From Lachnospiraceae bacterium MD329 (GTDB taxonomy: Bacteria; Bacillota; Clostridia; UBA1381): a stretch of DNA of 64,000 nucleotides. Below the pieces are notes generated by a model, which was not told the DNA's origin, ran no database searches, and saw only the letters and a program-made list of their open reading frames with translations. Positions 62,297 to 64,000 of the stretch are shown here, one piece after another. Position 1 is the first letter of the stretch; every line of letters begins with the position of its first letter. Location of the stretch: the NCBI GenBank assembly GCA_010206265.1, contig VIQV01000026.1:186001-250000 (forward strand), read 5' to 3'. The position numbers and the translations under genes are program-made.

Positions 62297-63082
62297 CTAT
62301 TCACTCCTTTTTTTATACAGCCAATCAATCAGTATTACCGACAAAACTGCCATAATTCCTAAAATCATAACTGTTTCAAATGTTGACGGTATTTTATCAG
62401 CCAATAAACTTATATTCAAATTTATTCCGTGTTTTACCATATCTCCGGCGCACCAAAGAGTAGTCAATGGGATAGGTATAGCCAATGCTACAAATTTCGG
62501 TACTGCTACAAACACACATTCCACCATAAGACAAAGAACGGTGTAAAATAGACACAGCAGTACGGAAAATATATATGTTCTGCTGAAGAACACAACGCAC
62601 ACAATCAGCGGCAATGTACCTGCTGCTACAAATATTCCCAGTTTCACGGCCATAATCAGCTTGTATGCCAATCCGTTTACTTCTGTTGCAAAACCGCCCA
62701 ATACTGTTGTAACAATGAATGAGACTACGCTGAAAAGTACCGCGCAAATAAACAGTACAACGATTTTAGCAAGAACCATTTGAGTGCTTGTTACAGGAAT
62801 TGTACGCAGATTTTTAAACGTGTCGTTGTCTCGCTCCATAAAGAATAGTATAGCCGCGATTATGCCGAGCACACACGGCAAAAGAAGCTGTACTCCATTT
62901 CCCAAAACCATATTAAAAAGTCCATCAAAGGCTTCCGCTTTGCTGTCATACCTTGCTATTTCCTGCGGCATTAACATTAAAACAGTAATGGGTATCGGGA
63001 ACAGCAGCGCGGATAATGCTACAAGCAGCATAAACTTTTTTCGTTTCAATTTCATAAATTCACATTGTATAAGTCTAAGCAA
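62297..63082 (-). CDS. Lantibiotic-immunity-type ABC permease (LanE/MutE-like)
   Basis: 261 residues from TTG 63082, eight bases after GGAGGT; a GTG at 63091 lies within that ribosome-binding site and is less likely. It starts LRLIQCEFMKLKRKKFMLLV, which is typical of the MutE/EpiE group, and has about six transmembrane helices. It pairs with the LanG-like permease; the genes are 4 bases apart. Confidence 0.85.
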   Translation of the reverse strand: MLRLIQCEFMKLKRKKFMLLVALSALLFPIPITVLMLMPQEIARYDSKAEAFDGLFNMVLGNGVQLLLPCVLGIIAAILFFMERDNDTFKNLRTIPVTSTQMVLAKIVVLFICAVLFSVVSFIVTTVLGGFATEVNGLAYKLIMAVKLGIFVAAGTLPLIVCVVFFSRTYIFSVLLCLFYTVLCLMVECVFVAVPKFVALAIPIPLTTLWCAGDMVKHGINLNISLLADKIPSTFETVMILGIMAVLSVILIDWLYKKRSE

Positions 63083-63998
63083 TGCCCTCACCTCCGGTTA
63101 TACGCTTAAAGTAATCTTCAAGGCTTTCCTCGCAGGTATGAGCCTGTGAAACCTCTAATCCCTCCTGGACAAATGCAGTTACTATTTTAGATATAGGCAA
63201 ATCAAGATTATGAATACTCAAATTATGGTCGTCCTGTATTTCAAAATCTTTTTCATGAAATACATTCTCTAAAATTCTTGCTCCTTGTGCCGTATCGGAA
63301 ATTGTAAACTGAATACGCTTATTACTTTTGCGCTCCAATTCTTCAAGGCTTTCTTCCTCCAGCAATACGCCGTTGTCAATAATTCCGACATCATCGGCAA
63401 GCAACGCTATCTCTGACAGAATATGACTTGAAATTAAAATAGTTTTTCCCCGCGCGTTGCACAATTCACGGATAAAATCGCGCACCTCCGCAATACCAAT
63501 CGGGTCAAGACCATTAATAGGCTCGTCTAAAATCAAAAGTTCGGGATCGTGCATAACCGCAAGCGCGATAGCCAATCTCTGTTTCATTCCGAGCGAGTAT
63601 TGAGAAAACAGCTTTTTATCATTGTATGGCAGACTGACTAAATTCAATGCGTCTTTGATAGAATGACGGTGCGGCACTCCGCGCAGCGTTGCAAATATAC
63701 GCAGATTTTCCGTAGCTGTCAGATTGGGATAGAAGCCGGGGGACTCTATCAGGCTTCCGATACGCGGAAGTATTTTCTTTTCGTTTCCCCTCAGTGGTTT
63801 TCCGAAGATTGTTACCTCGCCGGCAGTAGGCTTCGTAAGACCAAGCAGCATTTTCATAGCCGTAGTTTTTCCCGCACCGTTTCTGCCAAGCAGACCGTAA
63901 ATCCGCCCTTTCTGAATGTGAATGTTCAAGTCGGCAACGCTTTTTTGCGTGCCATATTGTTTTGTAAGATTTTTTGTTTCAATAATGTATTTGTTCAT
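63075..63998 (-). CDS. Lantibiotic-immunity-type ABC ATPase (LanF/MutF-like)
   Basis: 307 residues from ATG 63998, intact within the window. Walker A GLLGRNGAGKTTAMKMLLG (near 34), Q loop LIESPGFYPNLTATEN, signature YSLGMKQRLAIALAVMHD (near 133) and Walker B ELLILDEPINGLDP. The C-terminal part (about 215-307) is the extra domain common to bacitracin/lantibiotic ATPases. It overlaps the permease gene by 8 bases. Further upstream genes of the element lie outside the window. Confidence 0.93.
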   Translation of the reverse strand: MNKYIIETKNLTKQYGTQKSVADLNIHIQKGRIYGLLGRNGAGKTTAMKMLLGLTKPTAGEVTIFGKPLRGNEKKILPRIGSLIESPGFYPNLTATENLRIFATLRGVPHRHSIKDALNLVSLPYNDKKLFSQYSLGMKQRLAIALAVMHDPELLILDEPINGLDPIGIAEVRDFIRELCNARGKTILISSHILSEIALLADDVGIIDNGVLLEEESLEELERKSNKRIQFTISDTAQGARILENVFHEKDFEIQDDHNLSIHNLDLPISKIVTAFVQEGLEVSQAHTCEESLEDYFKRITGGEGIA

Positions 63999-64000
63999 TG

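Noticed and set aside
1-64000. CRISPR arrays, restriction-modification or other defence loci
   Set aside because: No regularly spaced repeats and no defence-type gene clusters were seen.

Overview
The window looks like a low-to-mid GC, spore-forming-lineage Clostridia chromosome (Firmicutes). Evidence: spoVT, a spoVB-like flippase, yabP and yabQ; a fapR-controlled fatty-acid operon using FabK; the B. subtilis-like order yabM-mazG-(HU)-rqcP-yabP-yabQ-divIC-yabR; a YwlE-type arginine phosphatase; and strong AGGAGG ribosome-binding sites. A secreted family-11 rhamnogalacturonan lyase, a YesU-like protein and SLH-domain surface protein remains suggest a gut pectin degrader. Monoglobus or a relative is my guess only; the sequence does not name the species.

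Layout. 1-2920: 3'-truncated (by the window edge) pectin lyase, minus strand. 3130-4635: a membrane-anchored alpha/alpha-toroid surface protein. 4682-7168: spoVT and glmS. 7396-12224: YesU-like protein, mutS2, ybaK-type deacylase and DUF1015. 12225-15120: an accessory patch beside the 3' end of ssrA (tmRNA), holding conjugative-element remnants (Cys-rich KTR protein, truncated helix-turn-helix protein) fused in sequence to a 5'-truncated SLH-domain surface-protein gene. 15123-18488: ssrA, tmcAL, nifS-nifU. 18737-25614: fapR-plsX-fabH-fabK-fabD-fabG-acpP-fabF with a textbook FapR operator. 25705-32764: rnc, radical SAM, smc, ftsY, yitT-like. 32801-38836: aroA, the spoVB-like flippase, mazG, HU and the yab/divIC sporulation-division cluster. 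38899-41998: a WsfD-like membrane transferase fused to a DUF6273 domain, and sua5. 42030-51326: a metabolic island (NSS symporter, ferredoxin-type aldo/keto reductase, complete sialic acid catabolism nanE-nanA-SSS transporter-yhcH-nanK, and divergent nagB-nagA). 51559-59765: arpP/ywlE, rimI, tsaD, aroB, lspA, rluD-like, ddl, murI, DUF1934, ctpA. 59766-63998: the end of a second, Tn1549-like conjugative element, with a helix-turn-helix protein, sigma factor, KTR protein, a lipoprotein and a lantibiotic-immunity-type ABC transporter; no integrase is visible.

How the genes work together. FapR senses malonyl-CoA and controls the operon for membrane lipid synthesis. Sialic acid taken up by the SSS symporter is cleaved (NanA), phosphorylated (NanK), epimerised (NanE), then deacetylated and deaminated (NagA, NagB) to fructose-6-phosphate; glmS elsewhere in the window runs the reverse, biosynthetic direction. 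Sua5 and TsaD serve t6A tRNA modification, and ddl, murI, aroA/aroB, glmS and the flippase serve cell-envelope and aromatic synthesis.

The points most worth a second look are the chimeric junction beside ssrA, the toroid surface protein, the transferase-DUF6273 fusion, sporulation-type promoters ahead of spoVT and yabP, the leader in front of fabF, and the integrase-less element end at 60 kb. I did not find an obviously new defence or CRISPR system.
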